The notes: generated from the sequence alone by a model not told the origin. A stretch of 64,000 nucleotides of DNA from Mermis nigrescens (GCA_036768485.1 JAVLUZ010000144.1:62001-126000); one strand, 5' to 3'; shown: positions 46,059 through 59,069, numbered from the stretch's first letter. A program made the numbers and translations.

Positions 46059-47099
46059 GGCCGGTTTCAATATAGCGACTTAAGTCTGAAATCAGACTTA
46101 AGTTCAGAATAAGAACTTAAGTCTGAACTAAGCGGTTTCAATAAGAATTTTAAGTTCGTCTTAAAAGTCCGAACTTAAGTCCGAACTTAAGAATAAGCCG
46201 GTTTAAATAAAGTTGAGTCCGAACTTAAGTTCCGACTTAAGTTGCAAATATTTAAGACAGTACGGAGCTGTCCTTAGTCAGTTCAGTACCGCACAAATGC
46301 ACAAATTTATAATGGCTGGCCGATTGATTCTCTTGCTTAAAGGTTTACGAAATCGAATTTTCCGGGATCGCTTGAATCCTATTGATTATTTCAATGATAA
46401 CGAATTTTATCAACGCTATAGATTCGACCGAGAAAGTATTTTTATCTGACCGATTTAATGGCGGATGACTTGAATAAAATTCGTCGTAATAAGGCCATGC
46501 TACCTATTCTGCAAATATTGGTTGCATTACGATATTATGCCACAGGTGCCTTTTAGAATTGTCTGCGGCGACGACGTTTTTGTGTCCAAGTCATCGGCTC
46601 ATCGATGTGTCTGGCAGGTCAGGAAGAGCTTATTGAAAAGATGATCTGAATTCATCAATTTTCCCGCAGAGTGTGATGCTGACAAAATAAAATCAGATTT
46701 TTATAAAATCTCAAATTTCCCAGGCCTGTTAGGTTTGGTTGATGAGACGCACATTCGTCTTCAACGACCTTTTTAATGAAAATAAATATATAAACAGGAA
46801 ATTTTACACTGGTCAGATTTTAAATGTGGTTGCCAAATGGCCGGTATCGACGCACACGACGCCTTCTTTAGTCTCAGTGCTCGATGAACAGGCTGGACTT
46901 GCCATGTACGCATCCGACGGGCAGCAGTTGAGCTCGATTTTTGCCAAAAACTTAAGTTCCAACTTATGTTCAAACTTAACGAGTTCGGACTTAATTTTTT
47001 ATTGAAACCGACTTAAGTTCGGACTAATCCTAGTTCGAAGTTAACGACTTATGTTCGGACTTAAGTTTAAGACGGAGCTTATCTTATTGAAACCGACCC
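46059..47099 (+). mobile_element. Degraded PIF/Harbinger-type transposon
   Basis: Inverted ends GGCCGGTTTCAATA and TATTGAAACCGACCC enclose a broken transposase. RNRIFRDRLNPIDYF and RYRFDRES (46,213-46,449) are followed in other frames by LMADDLNK, LPILQILVALRYYATGAF and FPGLLGLVDETHIRLQRP. These are the ordered HARBI1-like motifs, including the FPG--G-VD-THI block. A TAG follows ATGAF, and at least two frameshifts occur. Both subterminal regions carry many ACTTAAGTTCGGA repeats. Transposase length is far below the usual 350-400 aa. Confidence 0.85.
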
Positions 47100-47161
47100 C
47101 TGTTCTCTAGAGTAACTAGGTGCACCTATCCATTTTTTGACGCTTACAATTACTGTTTGCA

Positions 47162-47434
47162 ATGCAGATTTCAAATCCAGTTTGTTTGTATTTTGTACGT
47201 TTTCAAAAGCATCGTCAACGAAGTCTCAAATGGTATTTTTCGCGTGATCCTAAATCGTTCTGGGACTGCATTTCACAATACTTTAGATTTCTAGCCTTCA
47301 TAAATTCTAATTATATGTATCTCATCACTGACCTGAATAATTTTTTACGAGCCCGATTTTCTGTGTTGAAATCCCGCTCTAAAAACTTCAAAAATATAAG
47401 AAACAATGTCGATAGATGGAAACAATTCTTTTAG
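47162..47434 (+). pseudogene. Possible non-LTR retrotransposon relic
   Basis: A 90-codon frame includes RQRSLKWYFSRDPKSFWDCI, resembling the D-P-K-x-F-W segment between the endonuclease and reverse transcriptase of Jockey/CR1-type elements. No reverse transcriptase motifs follow. Weak call. Confidence 0.25.
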
Positions 47435-47936
47435 TTTTGATCGAATGTCTCAGCTTCAAAGCTATGCATGTTAAAATAGAATGCTGCTTAGATTTTTAAA
47501 ATTAAAGACTAGGCAATTTGATATGTATGGGAGAAATCTAGAGTGTGCGCGTTTCAATCCTACAGCGATTCTTGGTAGTTTTTTGGCTTAAAAATACCAA
47601 TGTCAGCGCCTTCGCATCGAATAACGATTTTTTTGACTACCCTCTAACTTTTTAAAAATGTTTTGAAATCCTTTTCATGTTTTTTTGTTATGCGTCTTCA
47701 AAAAAATCAGAGAATGGACGTTTTCGACGAATGCATACCCATCGTAATAAAGTTAGATAGAATTCTTAGCAAAAATTTTGGGGTTAAGTCAGGACGCATC
47801 CCGAGAATCCGGCAGACTCACAAAAATCGATAGATCCCCAGAATTTCAGAATTTAATTTTTGGAATTTTTTCGGTACTTTTGCCCCAACTAGAAGGCCCT
47901 CTCCCCGCACACTTTATTCGCTGCTTTTTTCAGAGT

Positions 47937-49336
47937 ATGATTCGGAGCATATTAGCGTTCTTTTTATCGAATATTTTGGTAGTCAGCGCAATCGTGTGCT
48001 CTGACCCGACGCCTTTTACGGCCAGACGCTTGGCCATCTTCGTGCCCCCAAGTGTCAAAATGGTAGAGACGGCAACCGTTTGGCGGTTGTGATGAAGCTG
48101 TGCTGTGTTTTGGGCCTGGGGTCGACTGGATCCTGGGGCAAGGGGAAGAAAGTGATCGATAATTGCAATACCACGCCTCGCTACACTGCTATTGGCACCT
48201 TTTTAGGCGACCATTACAAGGGTCATTCGGCCCTTTTCATAGAATGCGCACTGGGTGGACTCAAGGTGCCTTAATTAAATAATTAATTAAATCATTAATC
48301 AATTAATTAATTAATCGATTAATTATCAAACTTCCTCTAGATGGCGGAATAATATAAGGCGTCACTCAAAATTTGAATTTTATTAAGTTTTAATTTTTTG
48401 AAAGACGTTTTTCGGTTCTTTTAACTTTCTTTTTTTCTTTCAGCTATTTTTCCTCTTCATTTTTCTTTTTTCTTTAATAATAATTATAAATTCAAATAAA
48501 ATCATTTGATAAATCGCAACGATTTGAAAACAGCCCATATTTAGAAAGTAATATAAATTAATGGAAAATTTAAAAAAGCATAAAAAATACTACTTTGGAG
48601 ATCTATGATTTTGAGAATATGTGCTATGAAAAAATCGTTAATTGTCAGATTTTCAATTTTGCTATTATACGCACATATTCACCTTAGAATCTTTGAAATC
48701 AAACTGAATATTTTTTAATGAGCAAAGAATTTCCGAGTTTAAAAAATGATTTTTAATTAATGTAGGGTGTGTTAATTTGCTTAAGCTTTTTTCTTGTTTC
48801 TTTCGTCAATTTTCGCTTTAGTTTTTTCCTAATGTTATAAGAGCAATTTTTATCTTTTTCCGTACGATGGCAAAATCCTCTTAGACTCCCGATTACTCCA
48901 TGCGTGGAAAGCCAAGAATTTAAATGGCTTTGGCGTGATTTTTTTTGACAGATTACGTGAATAATTATCCACTCTGCCGACGACTTGCGAGTGCTGGAAT
49001 TTTTTTAATTTAATTTTTAATACTTTTTATACTAATATCTTTAATAGTCAATATTTTGATGTTGTATCTTTATTAAATTTTATTTTAACATTTAATACTT
49101 AATTTTTTTGCACTCCAAGCACGACTTCTGATCTAACTAGTATCTCACTTTCATGCTTGATTCGGGTACGTAATATGTATGTATTAAAATTCAAAAGGCT
49201 TCTTGAAGTTCCATTTAAGATTGCCGACCAATGGTGTGGACGACCCTTTAATCGAAGAATCATTACAACGGGCACAACCTCCAATGATGCTAAACAGTTT
49301 TACATCATAACGAAACGACAATATTCTATTTTTTAA
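47937..49336 (+). pseudogene. BPSL0067-family secreted protein, copy 1 (frameshifted)
   Basis: Exon 1 (47,937-48,265) starts with a signal peptide MIRSILAFFLSNILVVSAIV. After DPTP it loses frame at a short T run (48,014-48,017), where one base is missing relative to its paralogue. The other frame then carries KLCCVLGLGSTGSWGKGKKV and TAIGTFLGDHYKGHSALFIE. Exon 2 (49,220-49,336) reads IADQWCGRPFNRRIITTG and ends FYIITKRQYSIF. Splice sites CAAG/GTGCC and TTTAAG/ATT are plausible. The single lesion sits in a homopolymer, so this could be an assembly error in an intact gene. Compare the 52.7-kb copy. Confidence 0.8.
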
Positions 49337-49703
49337 TCATATTTGCTTGTTATTGATTTGAATTCAGTTGAAAAAATTCTTCTCCCGTATATATCTGTCT
49401 TTAATTCCGTTTTCTAAGCGTTCATCATCGAGAAGTTTTTAAAAAATAAAATGAATCGCGCCTATTATAAAAACTATCTTAAATAGTTCTGGCACTCTGT
49501 TGAATCAGCCTATATTCCGTGATATTGTTGAATATTGTTGCGTGAGAAATTTTTTCTTGAAAATAAGGCAAAACGGAATCCGCAATTGGATTAAAATTGA
49601 AAATTTTCTTCTCGCGCGCTCATAATTGACTAGAAGCAGTTAACTTACATCGTTTTTGCGCAATTCTATCATTTATAGCAGTTTTACCAAATTGTGCATC
49701 AAT

Positions 49704-50010
49704 GATCGCGACCAGACATACACATAGGGGGAGGTTTAGCGGGTCTAGACCTCCTAGAATAAAAAGATGGAAAATTTTGTGGGATGAGGTAAAATCTTGG
49801 CCAAAAACGGATTAGAATCGAAAATTTTCCTTCAAAAGTGCTTCAAATTGACCATAAACTGTGTAATAACGTAATTTTAAAGCCATTTTAGCGCTTATAT
49901 TAGTTTTTGAGGTTATTTTATACCAAGGGAGCTGCTCCATTTCTGACCCTTACCCCGGCTCACTCTTCTCCCCTAGTTTGGCTATGCTGTGCATCTATAA
50001 TTGCGACCTT
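49704..50010 (-). repeat. Family C repeat, copy C3
   Basis: Inverse orientation relative to C1. Shares CCATAAACTGTGTAATAACG, TTTTTGAGGTTATTTTA and GGCTATGCTGTGCATCTATA with other copies. Flanking 8-mers TCGCGACC and TTGCGACC suggest a target duplication. Confidence 0.6.
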
Positions 50011-51708
50011 CGAGAATGCCCGAAAACATGGTCGTATAAAGATAATCTGAAAATATCGCTACGATTGGACACATTAGCTTTTTTTGAATTATCATTACTT
50101 AATTCTCAATCCTTTAAATATGCGCAACTTTTTTCTTTTGCATACGTGGTCAGCCTTAATTTTAGCTTAAAGGACCTAATTATATTTGGTCTCCTGGAAT
50201 TTATTACACTGATTAAAAACGATGCGCCATTAAATCCTTTTGGCCCATCAAGTTTTTTGGGTATAGCCATATTGAAATTTATGCAAATTACGGTGTTTTG
50301 AATATAATATGCAAACTAGCAGCCAAAACAAGTTTAGTAGAGCTTGATACTATCAGATTATTTTAATGTCATAAGCATTTGAATTTTAATGTCATAAGCG
50401 TTTTTCTAAGTTTTCTAAATTTTAATGTCATAAGCCTTTGCATACTTTATTTTAGATCGCAATTGTGTATTTAATAGCGTACCTACTTTTTTTAGGTTTA
50501 TGAATGTAATCTTTTGTGTGCACGCACTCCTGCATCGTTAACCTATACGAAACTGATTTTGCTCTTTTTACACGATAGATTTCATTCAAAAAGTGAATTT
50601 AACCAAAACAAAAAGAGAATTTAAGTCAAAAATCAAAAAGAGCATCGAGTATTGAACATTTTTGACAAGAATTCACGCATTCTGGCTCTGTGTACCTTAT
50701 GCAAAACGGAGTGATAAAAAACAGACAAAACACAACAAAACTGGATGAAAACATATAAAAATATATAGAAACAAACAAGAAATAAATAAAAATGCAAGAT
50801 ACAAAAATAGATAGGTACACGACATAAATCCTCACGTCTAAAATATCAAATTTTAGTGATTAGTTTCAGGCAGGCATTTCTAATGATGCTGCACATGACC
50901 AAACTGTTTCTTTGAAGAATATTTCAAAATGTTGTGTTATTTATACGATTTTTTATTTTTTGACCATGTCATCATCACCTAAAAATGCATGCAGCTGATT
51001 CAATCGTCTGATTTTTTCGCAAAATGATTTCAAAGAAGGCCATTTGTTAGCTAAAGTAAGCAATGCAATGGGCATTTTTTTGAATAAGCTGTTTGCATCA
51101 ACAACAACTTATGAGTTGCAAAGTTTTGGTTTGGATTTAAGCTGAATTTAACCATAAGCCATTGAATTCATCATCTTTTACTGTAATGATTAATGGGCAT
51201 TGCCCGCATTTATTAGATTTCCCGTAACGTTCTTTTGATTAAAATTCAAAATCGGTCCATTTTTGTAAGCAAATTGAGACGTGCGAAAGAGCTCAACAAC
51301 AATTCTTGTCATAAGTTTTTAATTCGAGTTATCCATCGCTTTATCATTGTCCCATATTTTGTTTTCAGCATAGGAATATATACGAACCAAACTTATTTGA
51401 CCGAAATTTGGAAATTCAAGATCAACCTAGATTTTCCAAAAAGTTGAGATAAAAACAAAAATTATTTGTTACCGTCTATTCCTTTGTTGCACTGCTTGCT
51501 CTCTAAAGATATGCAAGTGCAACGAAATCTAAATTTGATTTCTGTGCTTAGATAGAAAGCAGTCGTAGTAGAATAAGAAACACGTCTTCAATCTATTTCG
51601 CTTCATTTCATCAGAGCTAATCGATTGAAAACGTAATATTTTAGAAACAAATCTTTAAAGTACTTCGTTTATGATAATTTGGAATAAATTAATCAATACG
51701 TGAAGTTC

Positions 51709-51835
51709 AGTATTATTATTATTGTTATTATTATTATTATTAGTATTATTATTAATAGTAATATTGATACGATTATTATTATTATTATTTTTATTATTAT
51801 CATTATTATTATTATTTTTATGATTATTTTATCAT
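51709..51835. repeat. ATT microsatellite
   Basis: About 125 bp of imperfect ATT repeats, opening a low-complexity Ile-rich frame that is not a gene. Confidence 0.9.
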
Positions 51836-52729
51836 TGCCATCACCATCACTTTTATCATTAAATTATACCATTGATTATCATAAATATCAGACATGTGAC
51901 AAATATTGCCCATGCAATGTATTTATTGACGCATCTAATTTAGTAAATTATGTTTCGAAAATTACAGTTAGCAGAGGTCTAATTATACCTACAAAAAATA
52001 AATTACCTCATATTTTACTGGGGAATCAGAAGAAAATTTCTGATAAATAATCAAAATTTATGAATAAAAAATGAAAATTGATCTTTTTCGAAAATTAAGA
52101 GGTATCAATTGATTCATGGCTCTTCTCTCTGGGTTATTGTCCATTGATCAGCAACCAGAAAGAGCTTTTCTATCAACCTCTCAGTCCAATCCGATTTTGA
52201 ACCAAAAAAACATAATTATGCTTAGAATACGGTAATTAAGGCTTTGTCTTAAAATAGAAAATGGACTACTGTAATGGATGTGCAAAAGCGGATTTAATAA
52301 TTTAAAGTATTATGTTAAAATTCGTTAGTGAACATCAGATTTGTACAGCTCAGAATTCTGAATATACGAATAGACCAGAAAAGCAGATCTCTAAATATCC
52401 TGTAGTCTAATTTTCTCGAATTTTCAGATGTTTTGAGAGGGAATTTCTCTCAGAAATGTCACTAAATGAAATTTTAAACCACTTAAACGCGCTTTTGGCA
52501 CATTTCCAAAAAATTTCTTAGTCCTTTGGGAATTCACTTCACTGAATTGAGAAAAAGACGTCGTATACTTATTTTCCTAAATTCTTTGCGATCTTTTGGA
52601 TAAACGCTGGGTACCGCTCCCCTCTAATTGGAATTTCGGATGCCGTTATTGCTCGATCAAAAAATTGAGACTTGCAGGATCAAGCCGTCTAAAGATTACC
52701 AGCCATAATCCTAAAATTTTAGAGAAAAA

Positions 52730-55183
52730 ATGATTTGTAACAATGTTATAATTCTCCTGTCGGTAAATATTTTGGCAACCTGTGCCATCGTATGCCGGAA
52801 CCCAGCGCCTTACTACGGCTACTTCCTCGGTCATCCTAATGCCCTCAAGTGCGCCAATGGCAAAGATGGTCGCGACGTGGCAGCCGTGATGAATTTATGC
52901 CCCATTTTGGGTCAAGGGTCAACTCGGCTTTGGCAGAAGGGCAAACGTGTGACGAGCAACTGCAAAAGCATACCGCTCAACACGGCCATCGGCACATTTT
53001 CGGGAAACTATTACACGGGCCACGCAGCCATTTTCTTGCGATGCATTTCGGGTGGTATTGGTATTACGGTAGGTACCTATGTATTGAAATGTAAGGTGGT
53101 TCGTTGTACAGGCGGTTGCATGTATTATTAGGTGATTAAAATACGCAGAGCATAAAAATGAAACAGGACGATTCAGGGGCGGATTTAGGGAACGGGGGAG
53201 GGGCGGCCGCCCCCTTATCGGCCCAAAATAGTGCGCAAAATTAAGGATTTTTTGAGCGATTTTTAGCGATTTTCGGGTCAAAACGGCTAATTTTTCCACT
53301 CAAGTCAGGGTTCCGCCCCCTTAGAGGTACCGCCCCCCTCCCTTAGGAAAATCCTGGATCCGCCACTGAGACGATTATATGCAAGGCGATACAACAACCG
53401 AAAAACTAATCTTCAGAAAAACATCACATTTTATTATAAGTTAAAGAATTCTAAGAGTTACGTGGGAGAAAGGTCATGTGCTCATTGACGTCAAAGAAAA
53501 TTGAGAAATCGGTGATTTCGGGTTTTCGAGCAGATCTGAGAGGTAGATAAAACGAAAAGCAGGATAACTTGGTTGGTCACGAACCTAAGAAAAAGCTGCG
53601 TATTATTCGTCATGTGACAATCATGTTAAATACGAATAAGTTTAGAACGTTAATTAAAAACCTTAAGAATCTGAACCTATATTCTTTACAGTATGTTCGA
53701 GCCTGATACTTGTTATTTAGGAATTTGGAGCTTTAGAGGAACCCCAGAATAGCAACTGACACCGCAAAATGGCTGCGGTCGATTAACCAACAAAATCGTA
53801 GAAAGTGTCCTTGTTTCGAGCGTTTTCACCTAACCTTTAACTCAAAAATGCCGAAATATTGACGCTTTGCGCTATTCATTTTTGACTATTTGGTTTGATT
53901 AACTCACCGTTTACCATCATGTTTTTGCAGTCGAAGTACACCATCATGGCACTCCTAGTGCATATTAAGCTATGCCTTCTTAACATTCTCTGACAGCTAT
54001 TACTTTCATTTAGTGCAATTTTTTATGCTCTTTCTGAATATGTATGAAGGTATAACAGAAAAAATGCCACGAAAGTGATTCATTATGCCTCCGGCATAGG
54101 ACACGGTAAATGGAGGCTTAACTGGGTTTTAATTTTAGGTTTTTGTGTTTTAGAGAGAAAGAGCATTGTCCGAAATGTAAGAAAACAGTGTTTTACTTAA
54201 CGTTTACTCATCGATATTTTTGTGCAAATGCTCTTTATAAAAATTCTTTGAGCTGATCTACACAATTCCGATACTGTATGCTCGGTAACCGCTTCACCAA
54301 ACGGGTTATGTAAGAAAAAAGGTTTGGTCTTTGTGTGCGGCTTAAATCGTAATGCGTTTGGATTTTCCAATGATTTTTGATTAAATTTAAGAATTATTTC
54401 TGCTCAATTATTGAAGTTGTGCATATAGAGCATCTATTGAATGAATTTTTTCTAATATTTTCAATTCCGATGTTTCGCACCTTGCTGCTTTTATACATCA
54501 AACATGTGTTGAGAAAAGCGGTAACACTTTTTTCAAAAGAATTCTACGAAATTGTCTCATTGGATAGATCAAGTTTAAATATGTGATTTTTAGCGCTCTA
54601 AACAACAACATGAAGCAACTCCACCAAATTGTTGGAGATATTCAGCATGAAGAAATTTCTAAATTATTTTTTAGACTAAAGAAGCAAGTAGACGCTAGTA
54701 ACAGCATCGGTGTTCCTCATGGCAATTATTCTTCAACTCCAGAATTGTAAGCTAAAAGTTCTTTTTAGGGAAACAAAAAACAACGAGTTGACCAATATTT
54801 AGTCAAAACAAAATGTCCTTAGTATATTGTGTTTAAAAACTAAAGTTTTGAGTTATAAAGTCTCTGAGAAAAACCGCCAAACAGCGTTATTTAAGCGTTG
54901 TATTACCTTTTATTTAAAAGGTTACTTTTTTAGTTTTTTGGAAATTTTTATAAAAAATGTAGATCCGCAAAACGGTTTGTTCATATGTAATTCCTAATCA
55001 TTTGCTTTTTGGTAGTTAAAAAGCTATATTTAATTTTATCCTGAAATCGCAAAAAATTAATTGTATGTTTTTCAGGTAGCCGATCAATGGTGTGGTGGAC
55101 TAGCGTTTAACAGAAGAACCATTTCAAAGGGCACAAAATATTACTACAATGCTAATGAATACTTTGTTATCGAAAAACGTTGA
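52730..55183 (+). CDS. Secreted BPSL0067-family protein, intact two-exon gene
   Basis: Exon 1 (52,730-53,068) and exon 2 (55,076-55,183) are joined in phase 0 (ATTACG/GTAGGT; TTTTTCAG/GTAGCC) to give 148 aa. A signal peptide (MICNNVIILLSVNILATCA) precedes a Cys-containing domain. Its ordered blocks are GHPNALKCANGKDGRDVAAV, STRLWQKGKRVTSN, NTAIGTFSGNYYTGHAAIF, GGI and VADQW, then RRTI and YFVIEKR. They match the bacterial BPSL0067 family: NGQCVALV, W--G--V--N, GTAIATF, HAAFY, VVDQW, RTI, VIE. The Cys expected in the QCVA block is Asp here, but the His of HAA is kept. The ATG is chosen for the signal peptide, and the same start is kept in two paralogues. In bacteria the family is thought NlpC/P60- or CHAP-like; the role here is unknown. 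Secretion suggests action outside the cell, perhaps on microbes. Confidence 0.85.
53174..53368. mobile_element. hAT-like MITE in the BPSL0067-gene intron
   Basis: CAGGGGCGGATTTAGGG and GGATCCGCCACTG ends lie between GGACGATT and AGACGATT (7 of 8). Related ends occur at 434-470 and 45,385. Confidence 0.85.
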
Positions 55184-57331
55184 GATTGACTACGTTTTTC
55201 GGCGAATGTAACATTATTTTCATAATGTCTTTGTTATTAATCCAGGGGCTTATTTTTAATTGCTACGAATGTAGCTATGTTCGATTTATAAGTTATTATA
55301 TACTCGTATTAAAGCTCTTAAATACCTTTTACACGTTCACGTATGCAAATTACCGAAAATTACCGAAAATTACCGTCGCCTCATGAAGCCCAGCTTAAAA
55401 AATTTCAAAGCATATTCAAAGGGAAATATCTGATTCGTTTAGTATGCTTCAGTTTTGTCCTACTCCTTATTACTGATATTTATCCCAAATGTAATCTACC
55501 ATGCTTTAACTCCTTCAACAGATAGTGCACATTCGAGTAATAGCGACAAGGCCGAAATCTCGATGGGTCTCTAAGGTCGTTAGAATCTTCAAAATCCGAA
55601 AGAGCTAAAGAATTGATGGCAGAGAAATGAGACTACGTATTTTTGATAATTTTCATCAAACTCTGTCAGCATATTACTTTTAAAAAACTGTTGAAAACTT
55701 AAAAAAATTTTAACCTCCCGACGATTGTACACATCTATGTACCTTCAGATGTATGCGAGCGACATTAATACTAAATACTTAAGTACGTTGTACGTCAAAT
55801 ACACGATGTCTTAACGTTCTTTTATTTTTTTCTTGCTAGTACCTAATTTAAATTATATCTTTCACGAATTTGAAGACTTAAATGCAAAGCAAATTTTTTT
55901 AATCATGTGAGGAACACAAAAACAAACAGTATACCTAGTTGCACAAATATAAACGTTCGCAGTCAGTTAAGGCTCGATTAATCAGCGAGCTATGCATATA
56001 AATATTAAGCTGAAATTAGTTTTAAAGTTTATGAAGAAGAACCAAACAAAAGCTACCTTGATTAGCATTATATGACGATTTAAACACACTTTACAGAACA
56101 ATAATCTGTATTCTACTTTGCCCCTTCGTTTTTTTGTACAGACGTCTGATGAGAGGTTCATTGGGTCTTATATCATTTTATATGTCCTAGATGGACGAAA
56201 GATTAGATTAACACTACAAATGCCAAAAACAAGCAAATCAAAGTTTTAGCGAAATACTTTGAAATGACTAGAAACTGTAGATTAAGTTAGTTTCACACCA
56301 TGTTATCATTGTAGCCAATTTTTACGGCCGTTCCGTATCAAAAAGTTTAATTATATAGACATTTACAAATCCCTAGCATTCATGTTGGGCTTCAGTCATA
56401 CATGGACAGCATAGAATTTGATGAGGACTGATGGGGGCAAAATCGCCAAAAAGTGCCTACAAAATTCAAATCTTTTAGTACATTTTGATCCGTACAGGAT
56501 TTCGGATTCTGAAGGGTTTAACACCCCCCCCCAAATCCATCCTCGCCAATGGGCGACAGCCACACATGGGTGTGATGTATGGACCTTCCGAGAATAAGAC
56601 CCCATATGTGAATTTTCGGTCATAGTTTTGGCGATTTTGCCTCATGGGACCCCCAGAATTTGGCTGCCGCTAATATTTAGTGACAGCAGTGCGCATACAC
56701 TTAAAATGTGTGCCTCTTGTTGTTTTATGCTTTTAGAAATATTTGCGAAGGCGCTGAAAGTGCCTGATTTTTGGGCAAGACTTGTTATTCAAATTTATTT
56801 GCGCACATTTAGAATCTCCCTTATCAGGGAAGAACGAAGAAAAAGTAGCTTGTAATGAACTGTATTACAAATGTCATAAATTATCTCAGAATCATTAACC
56901 CTTGGAGGTATGTTGTCTACTGTATTCAATCAAATCGATAATTCACTTGAAAATTATGGGTGCTGTAACCATGAGCACATGATCGGATAATAATCTGAAA
57001 ATAAGTTCAGGGAATAACAACTAAAATTATTGAGAAAATATAACCGCGAAAAACAGATTCTACTTGGGCATAAATGTTTTCTCAGCTTAATTTGCGGTTA
57101 ATGGATGACGTTAATCACTGTTGCAAAAAATCAATTTTTATCCATTTTCGCCGTGATGTTGCCTATTTTTGTAGATGGCGTCATCAATCACTTTTGAAAA
57201 AACTAATCGTGAAATCGCACTCTAGAAAATACACAAATTTAAGTTCTTGTATAGAGGACCAGCAGAATTCATTTTAAAAAAAATTAAATCTTAGTGTTAT
57301 TCTATTGCATGATTTTCCTGATTTCTTATAG
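55184..57331. other. Intergenic; no intact gene seen
   Basis: AT-rich spacer with a C-rich miniature-element-like block (about 56,395-56,580, ending GGGTGTGATGTATGG). No first exon matching the orphan second exon at 57,332 was found. Confidence 0.4.
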
Positions 57332-57349
57332 GTGACCGATCAGTGGTGA
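57332..57349 (+). pseudogene. Orphan start of a BPSL0067-family second exon
   Basis: After TTTCTTATAG the frame reads V-T-D-Q-W and then a TGA where paralogues have TGT (Cys). The match stops there, replaced by a miniature-element sequence that leads into family B copy B7. With the acceptor and the position before the next paralogue, this is best seen as the relic of a fourth copy. Confidence 0.6.
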
Positions 57350-57499
57350 GAATATCATACACGGACAGCAAACAAATTCTAAGGGTGTCCGATAAGACAA
57401 AATTGATAAAAGTAGCATAAAAAATTAAATTCTGGGGTCTACCGATTTTGGAGGTCTGGTGGGCCTTAATCGCCATGTCCATGCTTGTTGTTGCGTTGA

Positions 57500-57749
57500 C
57501 ATGAAACGTGGGCAGCACAAAAATTCTGGGAGGTGTTCAAGATTTTTTAAAGGTCAAAAAGTTGTCTTAAAATGGCGGTATGGCGAAAAATCACCATTTT
57601 TCAACATTTCTCATCGAGCACTATCCATTGGCATCAAAAGATTGCGAAGAAAAATTTTGAAAATTGAATTCTGGGGAGGGTATTTTGGTTTCTGGGGGAG
57701 TATTTGACCTTCTGGGGGCACACTACCCAAACCTTCCACGCCCAGATGG
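57500..57749 (-). mobile_element. Family B MITE, copy B7
   Basis: Starts CATGAAACGTGGGCAGC, ends CACGCCCAGATGG. The interior is standard for family B. Target duplication not clear. Confidence 0.75.
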
Positions 57750-58427
57750 GGTGGAGATCAATTTAATCAGCAATTGATAATATCGGACAAAATTCCCATT
57801 CACCACTAAATTGAAATTTTTACATTCGAAAGCTCGGATTTTGAGCTCACCTTGAACCTTTTAGTAATATGTTTAGGGTAATTCAAGCTCAAACACATGC
57901 TCAGAATATGATAATAAAGGCCGATTTTAAAACTAGATTAACATTCCAGTCATTGGACTCGACGTAGCCAGATAAAGAATGAGATGCATTTTTTGACCAA
58001 TCTTGGTTATTTTTTGTCACATTTTTAAAAATGTGTGATATAGCTTATTTATGACATGTATTGTCCTTGCCAGCCTGTAAATTATATCTTTGTGCCACCT
58101 CTAGAAGATTCTCTTTGTTAGCAACTAAGATTTTATGACCTTCAACATGTCCTTTGCGAAAATATGTTATTATTTACTCAAGTTAGTCAGCCTTCAAAGC
58201 GTAAAAACGCAAATTTCCCGCTCAGAAATATCAAAATTTTATCAGCATATGCACTCTTCCTTTCCACATATTTCGAGAATTCCAAAATCTTTTGGAGAAA
58301 TAGCTGCGCCAGAAAATTTGACCAAGTACAACGGGAAATCGAGAAAAACACTTTCATACATGGATGTACGAGTAGATATCAGATTTTGGCGAATAAGTCC
58401 AGTTATTTATAGAAACGTCGAAATACC

Positions 58428-58605
58428 GCCCATACATAGGTAACAACCGAATTCTGGGGATTTGGATAGGACAAAATTGTCCGAAATCCCAAAAATATAA
58501 AAAAATTAAATCTCGAACTGTCTACTGTATTAATCTGCTGTTAAGTGTTCAGGATTTTCGAGGGTTCAAACGCCTGGCTCCTCACGCCTACGCGTGATAC
58601 TTTTT
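58428..58605. repeat. Small C-rich miniature-element-like repeat
   Basis: Begins CCGCCCATACATAGG and ends CACGCCTACGCGTGATAC, with a middle similar to 57,347-57,480 (GACAAAATTG, ATAAAAAAATTAAAT). Family limits are uncertain. Confidence 0.45.
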
Positions 58606-59069
58606 CATCTGCATGAAAATCATATATCCAGCATTGCACGTAATACTGAATAATTTTGGCCCCATCCCTTTTTAGGCAGAAATGATTTGGAACGTTGTTA
58701 TTTTGTCCTTAAATATTTTGACAATCGATGCCATCGTGTGCGAGAACCCAGCGCCTTATTGCGGCATGTACCTCGGACATCCCAATGCCTTCAAGTGTGC
58801 CAAAGGCAAAGACGGTCAAGACGCGGCAGTCGTGATGTAGTTGTGCGGCGTTTTGGGTCAAAGGTCAACTCAGCGGTGGCGCAAGGGCAGACGAGTTATG
58901 AATAACTGCAAAAATATTCCACTGAATACGGCCATCGGCACGTTTTGGGAAAAAATTACGTGGACCACGCGGCCATTTTTGTACGATGCGTACCGGGTGG
59001 TATTGGAGTATGCAGGAATTCGATACATTAGCTTTTCTTCTCCTTAAAACACATTTATTTGCCTCAACT

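Larger units (their letters stand above)
49337..52729. other. Intergenic; repeats but no gene
   Basis: Contains family C copy C3 (49,704-50,010), an ATT microsatellite (51,709-51,835), and AT-rich sequence. A 107-codon plus-strand frame at 49,978-50,301 has no motif that I can support. Confidence 0.45.

Noticed and set aside
49978..50301. A 107-codon plus-strand frame and its minus-strand counterpart (DGPKGFNGASF) as a possible exon.
   Set aside because: No splice boundaries or family match that I can defend; it starts within a family C repeat.
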